Shown: piece by piece, positions 18,141 through 31,012 of the stretch
Position numbering within the stretch: the stretch's first letter is position 1
Layout: each line of letters opens with the position of its first letter
Origin: an uncultured Selenomonas sp.
GTDB taxonomy: Bacteria > Bacillota > Negativicutes > Selenomonadales > Selenomonadaceae
Reading direction: 5' to 3'
Length of the DNA: 64,000 nucleotides
Assembly (NCBI GenBank): GCA_902766095.1
Contig: CACXCN010000011.1
Coordinates: 52,883-116,882, forward strand
Notes under the pieces: model-generated
The model's input: only the letters and a program-made list of their open reading frames with translations
What the model was told of the DNA's origin: nothing
Database searches by the model: none
Program-made: the position numbers and the translations under genes

Positions 18141-19667
18141 ATGAAAATGAATCCGGAAGAAATAACCGCCATCATCAAGGAGCAGATCAAGAACTATGAT
18201 GTCGATCTGAACGTCGATGATGTAGGTACGGTTATCGAAATCGGTGACGGCATAGCCCACATCCACGGCCTCGACAAGGCCATGGCCGGCGAGCTGCTCG
18301 ATTTCGGCAATGATATATATGGCCTGGTGCTGAACCTCGAGCAGGACAACGTAGGTGCCGTGCTCCTCGGTGGTGAGACCGAGATAAAGGAAGGTGCCCA
18401 GGTCAAGCGTACCGGCCGCATAATGAGCGTGCCGGTAGGCGATAACATGGTGGGTCGTGTCGTAGACGCCCTCGGACGTCCGATCGACGGCAAGGGCCCC
18501 ATAGAGACCACGAAGACCCGTCCGGTCGAGTTCAAGGCGCCGGGCATCGCTGACCGCCAGCCGGTCAAGCAGCCGCTGCAGACCGGTATCAAGGCAATCG
18601 ATGCCCTCGTACCGATCGGCCGTGGCCAGCGTGAGCTCATCATCGGCGACCGTGGCATAGGTAAGACCGCGATCGCCGTCGATACCATCCTGAACCAGAA
18701 GGGTCAGGACTGCATCTGCGTCTACGTCGCTATTGGCCAGAAGGCATCGACGGTCGCCCGTGTCGTCAAGACCCTCGAGGAGCACGGTGCGATGGAGTAC
18801 TCCATCGTCGTAGCTGCTACGGCTGCTGACTCTGCACCGCTGCAGTACCTCGCTCCATATGCCGGCGTCGCCATGGCTGAGTACTTCATGTACGAGAAGC
18901 ACGGCCACTGCCTCTGCGTATACGATGACCTCACGAAGCATGCAGCTGCCTATCGTGCGATGTCGCTGCTGCTGCGCCGCCCGCCAGGACGTGAGGCTTA
19001 TCCGGGCGATGTCTTCTACTTGCATTCCCGTCTGCTCGAGCGTGCGGCGAAGCTCTCCGATGACCTCGGTGCTGGCTCCATCACGGCCCTGCCGATCATC
19101 GAGACGCTCGCCGGCGACCTCTCGGCCTACATACCGACGAACGTCATCTCCATCACCGATGGCCAGATCATGCTCGAGACCGACTCGTTCTACTCCGGCA
19201 TCCGTCCGGCTATCAACGTCGGCCTCTCGGTCTCCCGTGTCGGCGGTTCGGCCCAGATCAAGGCCATGAAGCAGGTCGCTGGTACTATGCGCCTCGAGCT
19301 CGCCCAGTATCGTGAGCTCGCTTCGTTCGCTCAGTTCGGCTCGGACCTCGACAAGACGACGAAGGCCCAGCTTGATCGCGGCGCCCGCATGGTCGAGACG
19401 CTGAAGCAGCCGCAGTACTCACCGATACCGGTACAGGATCAGGTCATGATCGTGTTCACGGCGGTGCGCGGCTTCCTCGATGACATTCCGGTCGACAAGG
19501 TCGTTGAGTTCCAGAACGATTTCATCAAATTCATGCGCAACGAGCATCCGGAAGTCGGCCAGCATATCATCGAGCAGAAGAAGCTCGACGATGCGCTTGA
19601 GAAAGAAATATCCGATGCGATAAATGAATTCAAGGAAACAGTGACGTACAAGATGACTGAGTCCTAA
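18141..19667 (+). CDS. atpA: ATP synthase F1 subunit alpha
   Basis: Non-catalytic nucleotide-binding subunit, 508 residues. Walker A reads GDRGIGKTA where most alpha subunits have GDRQTGKT, a minor variation. [28 protein letters not shown] and the alpha signature [17 protein letters not shown] are present. It lies in standard order between delta and gamma. Confidence 0.97.
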   Translation: MKMNPEEITAIIKEQIKNYDVDLNVDDVGTVIEIGDGIAHIHGLDKAMAGELLDFGNDIYGLVLNLEQDNVGAVLLGGETEIKEGAQVKRTGRIMSVPVGDNMVGRVVDALGRPIDGKGPIETTKTRPVEFKAPGIADRQPVKQPLQTGIKAIDALVPIGRGQRELIIGDRGIGKTAIAVDTILNQKGQDCICVYVAIGQKASTVARVVKTLEEHGAMEYSIVVAATAADSAPLQYLAPYAGVAMAEYFMYEKHGHCLCVYDDLTKHAAAYRAMSLLLRRPPGREAYPGDVFYLHSRLLERAAKLSDDLGAGSITALPIIETLAGDLSAYIPTNVISITDGQIMLETDSFYSGIRPAINVGLSVSRVGGSAQIKAMKQVAGTMRLELAQYRELASFAQFGSDLDKTTKAQLDRGARMVETLKQPQYSPIPVQDQVMIVFTAVRGFLDDIPVDKVVEFQNDFIKFMRNEHPEVGQHIIEQKKLDDALEKEISDAINEFKETVTYKMTES

Positions 19668-19684
19668 GCAAGAGGTGATCATAT

Positions 19685-20548
19685 TTGGCTAGTCTACAAG
19701 ACATACGCCGGCATATCCGGAGTGTCACGAGCATAAAGCAGATCACGAACGCCATGGACATGGTCGCGAATTCGCGACTGCGCCACGCCAAGGAAGCAGC
19801 CAACAACAACCGCCCCTATGCGGAGAAGGTCAACGAAGTCGTCCGCGACATAGCGGCGCATTCCGAGGGCTTCTCTCATCCTCTGCTTGAGGAGCACGAG
19901 GGCGGCAAGCGCTTGTTCCTGGTAATGGCAGCCGACAAGGGCCTGGCCGGAGCCTATTCCAGCAACGCCTGCAAAAAGGCGGTAGCCGAGATGGGCGAGG
20001 ATGGCCGGACCGCTGAACTCATCACCGTGGGACGTAAGACTCGCGACTACTTCCGCTACAGAAACTACAATATCGTAAACAGCTACATCGGTATCAGCGA
20101 GCGCCCCTCGGTAGAGAACGCCCGCACCATTGCTCAGGAGCTCATCAAACGCTATGAGAGTGGCGAATACAGCAGTGTGACCATGATCTACACGCGCTTC
20201 GTCAACACCATCTCCTGCGTGCCCGAGGCTGTACCCATGCTGCCCTTCAACAATCTGGCCGGCGACGGCACAGAGGAGAGCGGGCCGCATGCCGAGTACA
20301 TCTACGAGCCGAACGCCGAAGAGGTCCTGGGATTCCTACTGCCGCAGTATCTATTTACGACCATCTACGCCGCACTCCTGCAGTCGGCGGCCAGTGAGCT
20401 CAGCTCCCGCATGAATGCTATGAGCAATGCTACGGACAACGCTGAAGAGCTCGTCGGCAAGCTCAATCTGCACTACAACAAGGTACGTCAGGCCGGCATA
20501 ACCACCGAGTTGAACGAGATCGTCAGCGGTGCCGAGGCTCTGAAGTAA
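19685..20548 (+). CDS. atpG: ATP synthase F1 subunit gamma
   Basis: Central rotor shaft, 287 residues. The N-terminal helix IRRHIRSVTSIKQITNAMDM and the C-terminal helix with ASELSSRMNAMSNATDNAEE are the conserved paired coils. Translation begins at TTG 19685 after AAGAGGTGAT. Confidence 0.96.
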   Translation: MASLQDIRRHIRSVTSIKQITNAMDMVANSRLRHAKEAANNNRPYAEKVNEVVRDIAAHSEGFSHPLLEEHEGGKRLFLVMAADKGLAGAYSSNACKKAVAEMGEDGRTAELITVGRKTRDYFRYRNYNIVNSYIGISERPSVENARTIAQELIKRYESGEYSSVTMIYTRFVNTISCVPEAVPMLPFNNLAGDGTEESGPHAEYIYEPNAEEVLGFLLPQYLFTTIYAALLQSAASELSSRMNAMSNATDNAEELVGKLNLHYNKVRQAGITTELNEIVSGAEALK

Positions 20549-21988
<1,440 letters not shown>

Positions 21989-21991
21989 TCC

Positions 21992-22423
21992 ATGGCTACT
22001 ATCAAGCTGGAGATTGTCTCGCCTGACAAGGTCGTTTATTCAGAAGATATCTATATGCTCATCGTCCGCTCGACGGGCGGCGAGCTCGGCATCCTGCCGC
22101 ATCATGCTCCGCTCGTGACGGGACTCATCCCGCACGCCATGCGCGTGAAATTCGCAGATGACCGTGATGAGCAGCTGATCGCTGTTGCCGGCGGCTTCAT
22201 GGAAGTCACACCGGAGAAGATCACTGTCCTGGCAACTGCTGCCGAGCAGCCAATCGACATCGACATCAACCGGGCCGAAAGAGCCCGCCAGCGCGCGCTG
22301 GATCGTCTGGCGAAAATCCACGACGAACCCGAGGCCGCTGTCGACATCGACGTCGAGCGCGCTCAGCTGGCCCTGGCGCGAGCCGAGGCCCGTCTGAAGG
22401 CCGCCGGACATTACGCAGAGTAA
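21992..22423 (+). CDS. atpC: ATP synthase F1 subunit epsilon
   Basis: Rotor and regulatory subunit, 143 residues: an N-terminal beta sandwich with GELGILPHHAPLVTGL and VAGGFMEVTPEKITVLA, then a C-terminal helical hairpin (about residues 88-140). It is last in the operon, 3 bases after atpD. Confidence 0.96.
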   Translation: MATIKLEIVSPDKVVYSEDIYMLIVRSTGGELGILPHHAPLVTGLIPHAMRVKFADDRDEQLIAVAGGFMEVTPEKITVLATAAEQPIDIDINRAERARQRALDRLAKIHDEPEAAVDIDVERAQLALARAEARLKAAGHYAE

Positions 22424-22439
22424 AAGTTCGATGAACCAA

Positions 22440-22480
22440 AATTCGCCGTTGCATGACCATCATGCAACGGCGAATTTTTA
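22440..22480 (+). terminator. Terminator of the ATP synthase operon
   Basis: A perfect 15-bp stem, 22441-22455 with 22461-22475 (loop ACCAT), followed by TTTTTA; it is one of the strongest hairpins in the window. Confidence 0.93.
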
Positions 22481-22483
22481 ATG

Positions 22484-22719
22484 TTCCTATCAATATCAAT
22501 GGGAGCGATGCTGGCAGCCAGATATGAAAGTTCTTGATTTCTCTTCGAATTGCCTGTATGTAGTCCAAGAAAACTTCTGGGACAAGAAGCGTATAAGCAA
22601 TACTCTGCCCTCATTACCGGCACGATAGCGAAATTCTTCCTGCGTCATCTCAGCGAGGTCGATGCCAATGGCCGGATGGTGCTGCGTGTACATTGAAAGA
22701 CGGAGCAGGAGAGAGGTAG
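22484..22719. other. Intergenic stretch with no convincing gene
   Basis: Only a 65-codon frame on the - strand (22496-22693) is open. It has a poor ribosome site, and reading can be continued in a second - strand frame (about 22266-22568) as LDYIQAIRREIKNFHIW. That could mean a frameshifted remnant gene, but no family is recognised, so no gene is called. Confidence 0.4.
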
Positions 22720-22749
22720 GCGCCGCAAAGCAGTTCGGCTTTGCGGCGC
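22720..22749 (+). other. Strong hairpin abutting the kinase promoter
   Basis: A 12-bp stem (22720-22731 with 22738-22749, loop AGTTCG) ends exactly where the -35 TTGTCT of the next promoter begins. It lacks a proper T-run, so it may be a weak terminator or a protein site rather than a standard terminator. Confidence 0.55.
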
Positions 22750-22778
22750 TTGTCTTATATGAGCATTGGCGGTATAAT
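22750..22778 (+). promoter_or_regulatory. Promoter of the kinase-regulator operon
   Basis: TTGTCT (22750-22755), 17 bases, TATAAT (22773-22778), 36 bases before the histidine kinase start. Confidence 0.75.
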
Positions 22779-22813
22779 CATAAATAATAGATAATCCAGG
22801 GGGATGCGGAGCT

Positions 22814-24574
22814 ATGGCCGGAAACTTGGGGATGATGGACCCGGAGATGCTGGAGGGCCTGTTTGGTGAGGCGGGCGACAGCATCGTGCTGACCGATGCA
22901 GAGGAACGGGTTTTATATATAAACGAGGCTGGACTGGAGCTACTGGAACTTCAGAAGCTTCCACCGCAGAAGAAGTTCAGTGACATATGCCGACTGGTCA
23001 ACGTCATTACGGGCGAGCCATTTCCGAGTCCGCTCGCTAAAGCCATGCGCACCAATAAGGCTTGCGGGCTGGCACAGGATATCGGCGTGATGCGCAGCGA
23101 TGGCTCGGCTTATCTGTCGGCGACCTGCTCGCCTATGAGCCATTCCGGCAGGGTGACAGGGTGCTTCATAATATTGCGCAATATCACACGCCTGCGCGTG
23201 CTCGAGCGGCATATGGCCGAAGAGGAGCGCTACATGCATGCCGTTTTCGCAGTTGCCAGTGTCGGCCTCTGCATATTGGACAAGTACGGGGACATACAGG
23301 AAATCAATGCCCGTGGCCTTGAAATCATGCAGACGACGGAGCGCGAGGCTCTGGGCGTACAGTTCGGTGATGCTTTCTGCTGTGAGAACAGTCTCGAGCG
23401 TGGCTGCGGGCACAGCCTGGCCTGCCGCCATTGTCCGGTGAGGAATAACATAGAGGCAGCCGTGTATGACGAGAATTTCAAATCCGAGTTCAACGTGCTG
23501 ATACACTCCGCGCGGTCGAAGAAGAAAAAAATCTGGCTGAAGATACTGCTATCCCAGGCTGGTTTCGGCTCCGAACGGCGCATCGTGCTGTCCATGGTCG
23601 ATGAGTCGGACCGCAAGACCCGTGAGCATGAGCTCGAGCAGATGCGCATGGCAGCGGAGGAAGCCAGCCGGGCGAAGTCGCGTTTCCTCGCGAATATGAG
23701 TCACGAGATACGCACGCCGATGAACGGCATGTCAGGCATGATTGAGCTGGCTATGCGCGAGCCGATGTCGGAGCGGCAGCGGGAGTGTCTGAACAACGCG
23801 CGTCAATGCTCGCGCGACCTGCTCGCCATCATCAATGACATACTTGATTTCTCGAAGCTCGATAGCGGCCATGTCCATATCCACATAGCCGGTATGGATA
23901 TGTATGCGCTCATCAGGCGCATACGCACCATATATGGTCCTTTGGCTGAGAGCAAGGGGCTGAAACTGATCGTGCCGCGCGAGCAGGACCTGCCTCATTT
24001 CATCCGCAGTGACTCGCTGCGTCTGCGGCAGATATTGCGCAATCTGCTGTCGAATGCCCTGAAGTTCACGTCGGAGGGCAGCATAGAGGTCAGTGTGAAG
24101 CTGAAGTCGCATCAGTCCCAGCCGGTCATTGCCTTTACGGTGGCTGATACGGGCATCGGTATGGACAAGGCGGACCTCGATAAGCTGTTCCGCCCGTTCA
24201 CCCAGGTCGATATGTCGGCTACGCGCAACTTTGCAGGGACGGGACTCGGACTCGCCATATGCCGGGGGCTTGTATCAGCGATGGGCGGCGATATAACCGT
24301 CCATTCGGAGCTGGGAAAGGGCAGTGCTTTTACGTTCTGGCTGCCGTATATCGTGGCCGACCACTCGGATGAGGAACAGACGGGCTCAGAGGTATTCCTG
24401 AGCCCCTGGCGGAGGCTGGGTATGGAGCCGGGTACGGCCCCTGTCGCGCCGGATACGGCGGCAGTGAGCCAGGTGCGGCGCGAGGCCCGGCAGAAGGCTG
24501 CTGAACTCGATGTGGGCCAGCTGCTGAAATATGCCCAGGCCCGGCTCGAGCAGAAAAAGCCGGAGGACAGGTAA
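22814..24574 (+). CDS. PAS-domain sensor histidine kinase
   Basis: A soluble-looking kinase (586 residues, no clear membrane helix). Two PAS domains come first, about residues 10-125 and 135-260. The second holds a cysteine cluster (Cys189, 190, 198, 204, 207) of a kind seen in other PAS kinases that could bind metal or sense redox. HisKA follows, with the phospho-acceptor His near 298 in FLANMSHEIRTPMNG. Then comes the ATPase domain with NLLSNALKF, DTGIGM and GTGLGLAI (about 400-515). There is no receiver or HPt domain; a separate response regulator is the next gene. The ligand is unknown. Confidence 0.88.
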   Translation: MAGNLGMMDPEMLEGLFGEAGDSIVLTDAEERVLYINEAGLELLELQKLPPQKKFSDICRLVNVITGEPFPSPLAKAMRTNKACGLAQDIGVMRSDGSAYLSATCSPMSHSGRVTGCFIILRNITRLRVLERHMAEEERYMHAVFAVASVGLCILDKYGDIQEINARGLEIMQTTEREALGVQFGDAFCCENSLERGCGHSLACRHCPVRNNIEAAVYDENFKSEFNVLIHSARSKKKKIWLKILLSQAGFGSERRIVLSMVDESDRKTREHELEQMRMAAEEASRAKSRFLANMSHEIRTPMNGMSGMIELAMREPMSERQRECLNNARQCSRDLLAIINDILDFSKLDSGHVHIHIAGMDMYALIRRIRTIYGPLAESKGLKLIVPREQDLPHFIRSDSLRLRQILRNLLSNALKFTSEGSIEVSVKLKSHQSQPVIAFTVADTGIGMDKADLDKLFRPFTQVDMSATRNFAGTGLGLAICRGLVSAMGGDITVHSELGKGSAFTFWLPYIVADHSDEEQTGSEVFLSPWRRLGMEPGTAPVAPDTAAVSQVRREARQKAAELDVGQLLKYAQARLEQKKPEDR

Positions 24575-24621
24575 GGAATGCCGATACAGGGCGTTCCGGC
24601 AGGATGAAGGATGGGGATACT

Positions 24622-25068
24622 ATGAAGATATTGATCGCCGAGGATGACCGGCTGAGCCGCACGTTCATGGCGGAGTTCATGGCCGACTACGGGGAATGCC
24701 ATCTGGTTGCGGACGGCATGCAGGCCATGAATGCCTATATCGAGGCGTTGAAGGCTGGCGAGCCATATGATCTGCTCTGCCTTGATATCATGATGCCGGA
24801 GGTCGACGGCCTGCAAGTCCTCAAGGTCATACGCGAGCTCGAGGAGCAGAATGGCGTGGCGACCGATGAGCGTCTGAAGATCATCATGATGACGGCGGTT
24901 GCCGATATGGATAACATCAATGAGGCTTTCGAACTCGGCTGTGATGCATATGCCTCGAAGCCAATCGATACTGATAAAATAAAAGAGCTGCTGGCCGGAC
25001 TCGGCATCATGCCATTGGGCGGCAAATCGGGACAAAAGGCTGAAAAGCCGGAAGGCGGTACGATATGA
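24622..25068 (+). CDS. Single-domain response regulator (CheY-like)
   Basis: A 148-residue receiver with the acidic pair in IAEDD, phospho-acceptor Asp near 54 in LLCLDIMMPEVDG, the Thr switch in IMMTAV, and the Lys in YASKPID. The last 25 residues are a charged tail without a DNA-binding or enzymatic output domain. GGGGA at 24613-24617 selects ATG 24622 over the in-frame ATG at 24604. It is paired with the upstream kinase and overlaps the RpiR-type gene by 4 bases, so output may go through protein contact. Confidence 0.85.
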   Translation: MKILIAEDDRLSRTFMAEFMADYGECHLVADGMQAMNAYIEALKAGEPYDLLCLDIMMPEVDGLQVLKVIRELEEQNGVATDERLKIIMMTAVADMDNINEAFELGCDAYASKPIDTDKIKELLAGLGIMPLGGKSGQKAEKPEGGTI

Positions 25069-25907
25069 CAGAGCTGATCAAGCAGTTGCAGGAGAAGAAA
25101 GGCTTTTCTGAGTCTGAGTCGATGATTGCCGACTACTTATTGGCGAATTTCCGCTTTTTGCCCAGCATGTCTACGCGTCAGTTGGCAAGGGAGACATATA
25201 CCAGCTCGGCGGCCATCGTGCGTTTCTGCCAGAAACTTGGCTTCGGCGGCTATACGGAGTTCCGGGTGCGGTTCCTGGCGGAGATGATGCAGTACATCGA
25301 GCGGCCGCATGGCGATAATCTGGAGATGACGGACCGCGACTCCGTGCATTCGATATTGGACAAGGTCACGAATATTGAGATCGAGGCCTTGCGCGATACG
25401 TACAGTATGCTTGACCCTGCGGATTTCATGCGGGCCTATCGCATCATCTCCGACGCGGGCCATGTGGATTTCTATGCTACGGATGACAATGTCAACATCG
25501 CCAATATGGCAGCGACGAATCTGCTCATCGCCGGGCTGAGTGCCACCGTGTATCCGTCCGTGAATATGCTTTACCAGCTGTCCGTCAGTGCTCCCAGACA
25601 GCATGTCGGCTTCTTCATCAGCCGGACTGGTGAGAACAGGATGCTGATCGATATGGCGCATGTGTTGCACCTGCGCGGTAATCCGATCATGCTGCTGACC
25701 GCCACCAGCAAGTCCTCTCTGGGAGCGATCGCGGATACCGCGTTCACCGTAGCGACCTCGAACAAGATGGAGGAGCTGGGGCCACGCGTATTCCTGTCAG
25801 GAGCGAAATATGTCGTGGATATACTTTTCGCCGTGCTCATGACGCGCGTCGATTACAAGATGGCGCGTCAGAAGGAGCAATGGTTGCGCAAGAACTTCCA
25901 TTATTGA
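25065..25907 (+). CDS. RpiR/MurR-family transcriptional regulator
   Basis: 280 residues. The N-terminal winged HTH (about 1-77) has MSTRQLARETYTSSAAIVRFCQ, and a C-terminal SIS sugar-phosphate domain spans about 120-255. This family senses phosphorylated sugars. The neighbouring PTS and phospho-beta-glucosidase genes suggest it controls the beta-glucan operon, with a phospho-disaccharide or its product as effector; that is inference from position. Translation is coupled to the response regulator by ATGA. Confidence 0.88.
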   Translation: MTELIKQLQEKKGFSESESMIADYLLANFRFLPSMSTRQLARETYTSSAAIVRFCQKLGFGGYTEFRVRFLAEMMQYIERPHGDNLEMTDRDSVHSILDKVTNIEIEALRDTYSMLDPADFMRAYRIISDAGHVDFYATDDNVNIANMAATNLLIAGLSATVYPSVNMLYQLSVSAPRQHVGFFISRTGENRMLIDMAHVLHLRGNPIMLLTATSKSSLGAIADTAFTVATSNKMEELGPRVFLSGAKYVVDILFAVLMTRVDYKMARQKEQWLRKNFHY

Positions 25908-25951
25908 TAGAAATAGATTTGCATTAGAAAACATACGCTAGTAGAGTATCT

Positions 25952-25992
25952 ACCGATACTGCAGTCTGAGGACTGCGGTATCGGTTTTTTTG
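25952..25992 (+). terminator. Terminator after the RpiR-type regulator
   Basis: A 15-bp stem with one G-T pair (25952-25966 with 25971-25985, loop TGAG), followed by eight T. Confidence 0.93.
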
Positions 25993-26082
25993 TGTGACGG
26001 GGACTCTGGTGTAACAATGCTACAGGCTGAGAAAATTTATTTTGCAGGACACGGAGCAGCGTTTCATATTGTTTTAGCGGCA

Positions 26083-26112
26083 TTGTTATGTATGTAAACA
26101 GAATGTTATAGT
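26083..26112 (+). promoter_or_regulatory. Probable promoter of the beta-glucan operon
   Basis: TTGTTA (26083-26088), 18 bases, TATAGT (26107-26112), followed by a 65-base leader before the PTS IIC gene. No operator could be assigned. Confidence 0.55.
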
Positions 26113-26177
26113 TAAGTTACCTTAAGGGAGCGGCTGAGGGACAGCCGGATAATGAAAAGAGGAAAGAGGATTAGAGC

Positions 26178-27497
26178 ATGAGTAAACAAAAGGCTTTCGA
26201 TAAACTTATCGAAATCATGGGTGAGTTTGCCCAGATCAGGGCCGTAGCTGCTCTGCGTGATGGCTTCATAATGACGACGCCATTCACCATATGCGGTTCG
26301 GTATTCCTGCTGCTGGCGAATCTGCCTGTTCCTGGGTATACGGAATTCATGGCCGGCATATTCGGCAGTGACTGGACCGCGCCGCTCAATGCAGTCGCCG
26401 GTGGCACGTTCAGCGTGCTGGCCCTGATCGTTGTCCTGTCCATCACTTATAAGTTCGTCGAACAGGAGGGCTGCGATGCGATCATGGCGTCGATACTGGC
26501 ACTGTCGACATTCCTGATCTTGATGCCGCCTACGCTGCTCACCAAAGGGGGAGAGACCGTAGGCGATATCATACCGAAGGCATGGGTCGGCAGTAACGGC
26601 GTCATAACCGCCATCCTCGTAGCATTCTTCGTCGCTTATGTATTCTGCTATTGCGAGAAGAATCACATCGGCATCAAGATGCCGGACGCAGTGCCGCAAG
26701 GCGTTGCCAAGGCGTTCTCGGCCCTTGTACCGGGCATGATTTTCTTTACGTCGGCGTCGGTACTCTATGGCATATGCCACTACGTCGGAGCGACGACGCT
26801 GCCGGAGCTCATATTCAAGGTCATACAGACGCCGTTGCAGGGCCTGTCGGATTCGCTGGCGGGCGGCACGATCATCGTCGGTCTGCAGAGCGTGTTGTTC
26901 TGGGCCGGCATCCATGGACCGAACGTCGTCGGCGGCGTTGTGAGCCCGCTGCTTATAGCGAATTCGCTTGACAACCAGCATCTGCTGGATATGGGCATGC
27001 AGCTCCTCGGCAATCCGCAGGCGAAAATCATAACCTGCCAGATCAACGATGTATTCGTCAAGAGCGGCGGCTGCGGCCTGACGCTCGGCCTCGTCCTAGC
27101 CGGCATGTTCACGGCCCGCTCGCAACAGATGAAATCCCTGTTGCGCATGTCATTCGTACCGGGATTGTTCAATATCAATGAGCCGATCATCTTCGGCCTG
27201 CCGATCGTGTTTAACCCGTATCTGTTGATACCGTTCATACTGGTTCCGCTGGTAGCACTCTATGTTACCTATTTTGCGATCAGCATCGGTTTCATGGCGC
27301 CGTTCAGCGCCGTGCAGGTACCGTGGACGACACCGCCGATCATTGCCGGGTTCCTGCTCGATGGCTGGCAGGGAGCTGTAGTCCAGATCATCAACCTGGC
27401 CATTGCGACGGTTGCTTATTTCCCGTTTGTCAGAGCACAGGACAAAGCGTTCCTGAAAGAGGAAATGGAAAATGATGCTGATGCCGCAGAAGGCTGA
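26178..27497 (+). CDS. celB: PTS lactose/cellobiose-family EIIC permease
   Basis: Inner-membrane channel of a cellobiose-type phosphotransferase system, 439 residues and about ten helices. The N-terminus MSKQKAFDKLIEIMGEFAQI and the blocks GIHGPNVVGGVVSPLL and FNINEPIIFGLPIVFNP are typical of the Lac-family IIC. Separate IIB and IIA genes lie downstream in the same operon, and a phospho-beta-glucosidase follows, so the substrate is probably cellobiose or a related beta-glucan disaccharide. Start ATG 26178 has AAAGAGGA upstream. Confidence 0.92.
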   Translation: MSKQKAFDKLIEIMGEFAQIRAVAALRDGFIMTTPFTICGSVFLLLANLPVPGYTEFMAGIFGSDWTAPLNAVAGGTFSVLALIVVLSITYKFVEQEGCDAIMASILALSTFLILMPPTLLTKGGETVGDIIPKAWVGSNGVITAILVAFFVAYVFCYCEKNHIGIKMPDAVPQGVAKAFSALVPGMIFFTSASVLYGICHYVGATTLPELIFKVIQTPLQGLSDSLAGGTIIVGLQSVLFWAGIHGPNVVGGVVSPLLIANSLDNQHLLDMGMQLLGNPQAKIITCQINDVFVKSGGCGLTLGLVLAGMFTARSQQMKSLLRMSFVPGLFNINEPIIFGLPIVFNPYLLIPFILVPLVALYVTYFAISIGFMAPFSAVQVPWTTPPIIAGFLLDGWQGAVVQIINLAIATVAYFPFVRAQDKAFLKEEMENDADAAEG

Positions 27498-27533
27498 AGA
27501 ATTGTTGAGTGAATAGAGACAGAGAAGGGGTAT

Positions 27534-28874
27534 ATGATGATGAATAAGAAAATGACGACTGCACTGATGCTTGGCCTGACCATGAGCCTGTCGGGAACGG
27601 TCTTTGCGGCTCCGACGGAATCGGCTGCTGATATCGATGCCCGTCTGGCAGCCCTGGAGGCGCAGCAGCAGCAGCTGGCTCAGCAGATCAGCGCGCTCAA
27701 AAAAGAGAACGCCAAGCTGAAACAGGCGAACCAGATTGCCAAGAGCAATCGGAACGCCATCAAAGGGCTCAAAGATGCGCAGAACCGCATCCAGATCAAG
27801 GGCTTCGGACGTCTGGCCTGGGATAATGACAATATCAACGGCTATATCAACCGCAATGACTTCCGTCGTACCTACCTCGACCTCGAGGGGAAATACAAGG
27901 TCAATGATAAGTGGAATGTCAATTTCCAGGCTGAGACCGTTCAGCATTATGCCAAATATGTCACAGCGGAATCCGGTTCGGCAGTTTATCATCCGAAAGA
28001 TACTGACCATAAATACGATAATGAACACGGCACGATCCAGCGCGTCTGGGTCGAGGGAAATGTTGGCAAGGTCAATCTCGATATCGGCCGCAGATGGCGC
28101 GGCATGGGCTACAACTTCGTCTTCTTCGGCAATGAGTCCGATGGTGCCGTTGTGAGTACACCGGTGCCGGGTACGAATCTCACGGCGGAGGCTTATTACC
28201 TCACCCCGACCGACCGTGGCTATCACTTCAGTGTGGCCGGCGTCGGCGTAAAGGGACGCGTCAGCCCGAAGCTTGAGATTCGTGCCGCATACGGCAAGCT
28301 GAATGTAGGCAAAAAGGACTTGCTTGGCACCAATTATTACGATAAGGGCAAAAAAGATGCCACTCATACATTGCCATCAGGTACTCCGGACGTATATTAT
28401 GCTGGATACCCGAATTCAGTCGGTTCGCAGGCTTTCCTGCTCGGCGCCATGTGGAACCCGGTGAAGAATATCTTCCTGCTCGGTGACTATGTACGCACGA
28501 ACCGTGCTTCCAATTCCGGTTATGCGGAGAATAGCAGAACGATAAAGTTTGATGGCAAAGACAGCTACGCCATCCAGATGAATTACCGTTGGCCGGATCT
28601 CAACAGTCCGGGATCTTTCCAGCTCTATACGAGATACTACAACTACCCGAACAATGAAAACGATCTTGTAGGCGTATTCGGCGACAAGCAGGATGGCGCA
28701 TTCCATTCCGGCAATCGCGGCTGGGTCTTCGGCTTCAAGTATGTACCGATAAAGAACATCGAGTGGGATACTTTCTACATGGCAGCAAAAGCAACCAAGC
28801 TGGTGTGGGGCAATGACCGTGGCGGTTCGTACCATCACAATCTCCTGCGCACGCGGGTTGATTTCCACTTCTGA
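27534..28874 (+). CDS. Outer-membrane porin with N-terminal coiled coil
   Basis: 446 residues. The signal peptide ends near GTVFA/APTES. A short coiled coil (about residues 30-62, rich in Gln, Leu and Lys) leads to a beta-barrel of alternating strands ending in aromatic VDFHF, the usual C-terminal strand. Negativicutes porins of the OmpM type carry an SLH domain that tethers the membrane to the wall; none is seen here. Lying between PTS genes, it probably admits glucan oligosaccharides to the periplasm. The exact porin family is not certain. Confidence 0.82.
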   Translation: MMMNKKMTTALMLGLTMSLSGTVFAAPTESAADIDARLAALEAQQQQLAQQISALKKENAKLKQANQIAKSNRNAIKGLKDAQNRIQIKGFGRLAWDNDNINGYINRNDFRRTYLDLEGKYKVNDKWNVNFQAETVQHYAKYVTAESGSAVYHPKDTDHKYDNEHGTIQRVWVEGNVGKVNLDIGRRWRGMGYNFVFFGNESDGAVVSTPVPGTNLTAEAYYLTPTDRGYHFSVAGVGVKGRVSPKLEIRAAYGKLNVGKKDLLGTNYYDKGKKDATHTLPSGTPDVYYAGYPNSVGSQAFLLGAMWNPVKNIFLLGDYVRTNRASNSGYAENSRTIKFDGKDSYAIQMNYRWPDLNSPGSFQLYTRYYNYPNNENDLVGVFGDKQDGAFHSGNRGWVFGFKYVPIKNIEWDTFYMAAKATKLVWGNDRGGSYHHNLLRTRVDFHF

Positions 28875-28910
28875 TCTCAGTCTTTATATTTGTTAAAAAG
28901 GGGTTTTATC

Positions 28911-29213
28911 ATGAAAAAAATCGTATTGCTTTGCGCTTCCGGCATGTCCACGAGCATGCTCGTCAAGAAGATGCAGGCCGCAGCCAAGGAAATCGGCTAC
29001 GAATGCTCGATCGATGCCTTTTCGGTGAGCGAGGCTGCCACCAAGGCCGCTGACGCCGATGTCATCCTGCTCGGACCGCAGATCCGTTTCCAGAAGCAGA
29101 AGCTCGCTGAAGAGCTCCCGAACAAGCCGATCGAGGCAATCGACATGCGCATGTATGGCCGCATGGATGGCAAGGGCGTGCTGGAGATGGCACGGAAGCT
29201 GATGAAGGACTGA
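28911..29213 (+). CDS. celA: PTS cellobiose-family EIIB
   Basis: 100-residue cytoplasmic phosphocarrier. The phosphorylated Cys is in the P-loop-like LLCASGMSTSMLVKKM. It passes phosphate from EIIA to the sugar in EIIC. The ATG at 28911 follows AAAAAGGGG; the frame also opens 21 bases earlier, without a ribosome site. Confidence 0.93.
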   Translation: MKKIVLLCASGMSTSMLVKKMQAAAKEIGYECSIDAFSVSEAATKAADADVILLGPQIRFQKQKLAEELPNKPIEAIDMRMYGRMDGKGVLEMARKLMKD

Positions 29214-29223
29214 GGTGGCATTG

Positions 29224-30977
<1,754 letters not shown>

Positions 30978-31012
30978 AGCCGGAAAATGATGATATATTG
31001 TCAGGAGGAATC

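Noticed and set aside
22496..22693. Small - strand gene of 65 codons
   Set aside because: Weak ribosome site, no recognised family, and a possible continuation in another frame; it is too uncertain to call a gene or pseudogene.
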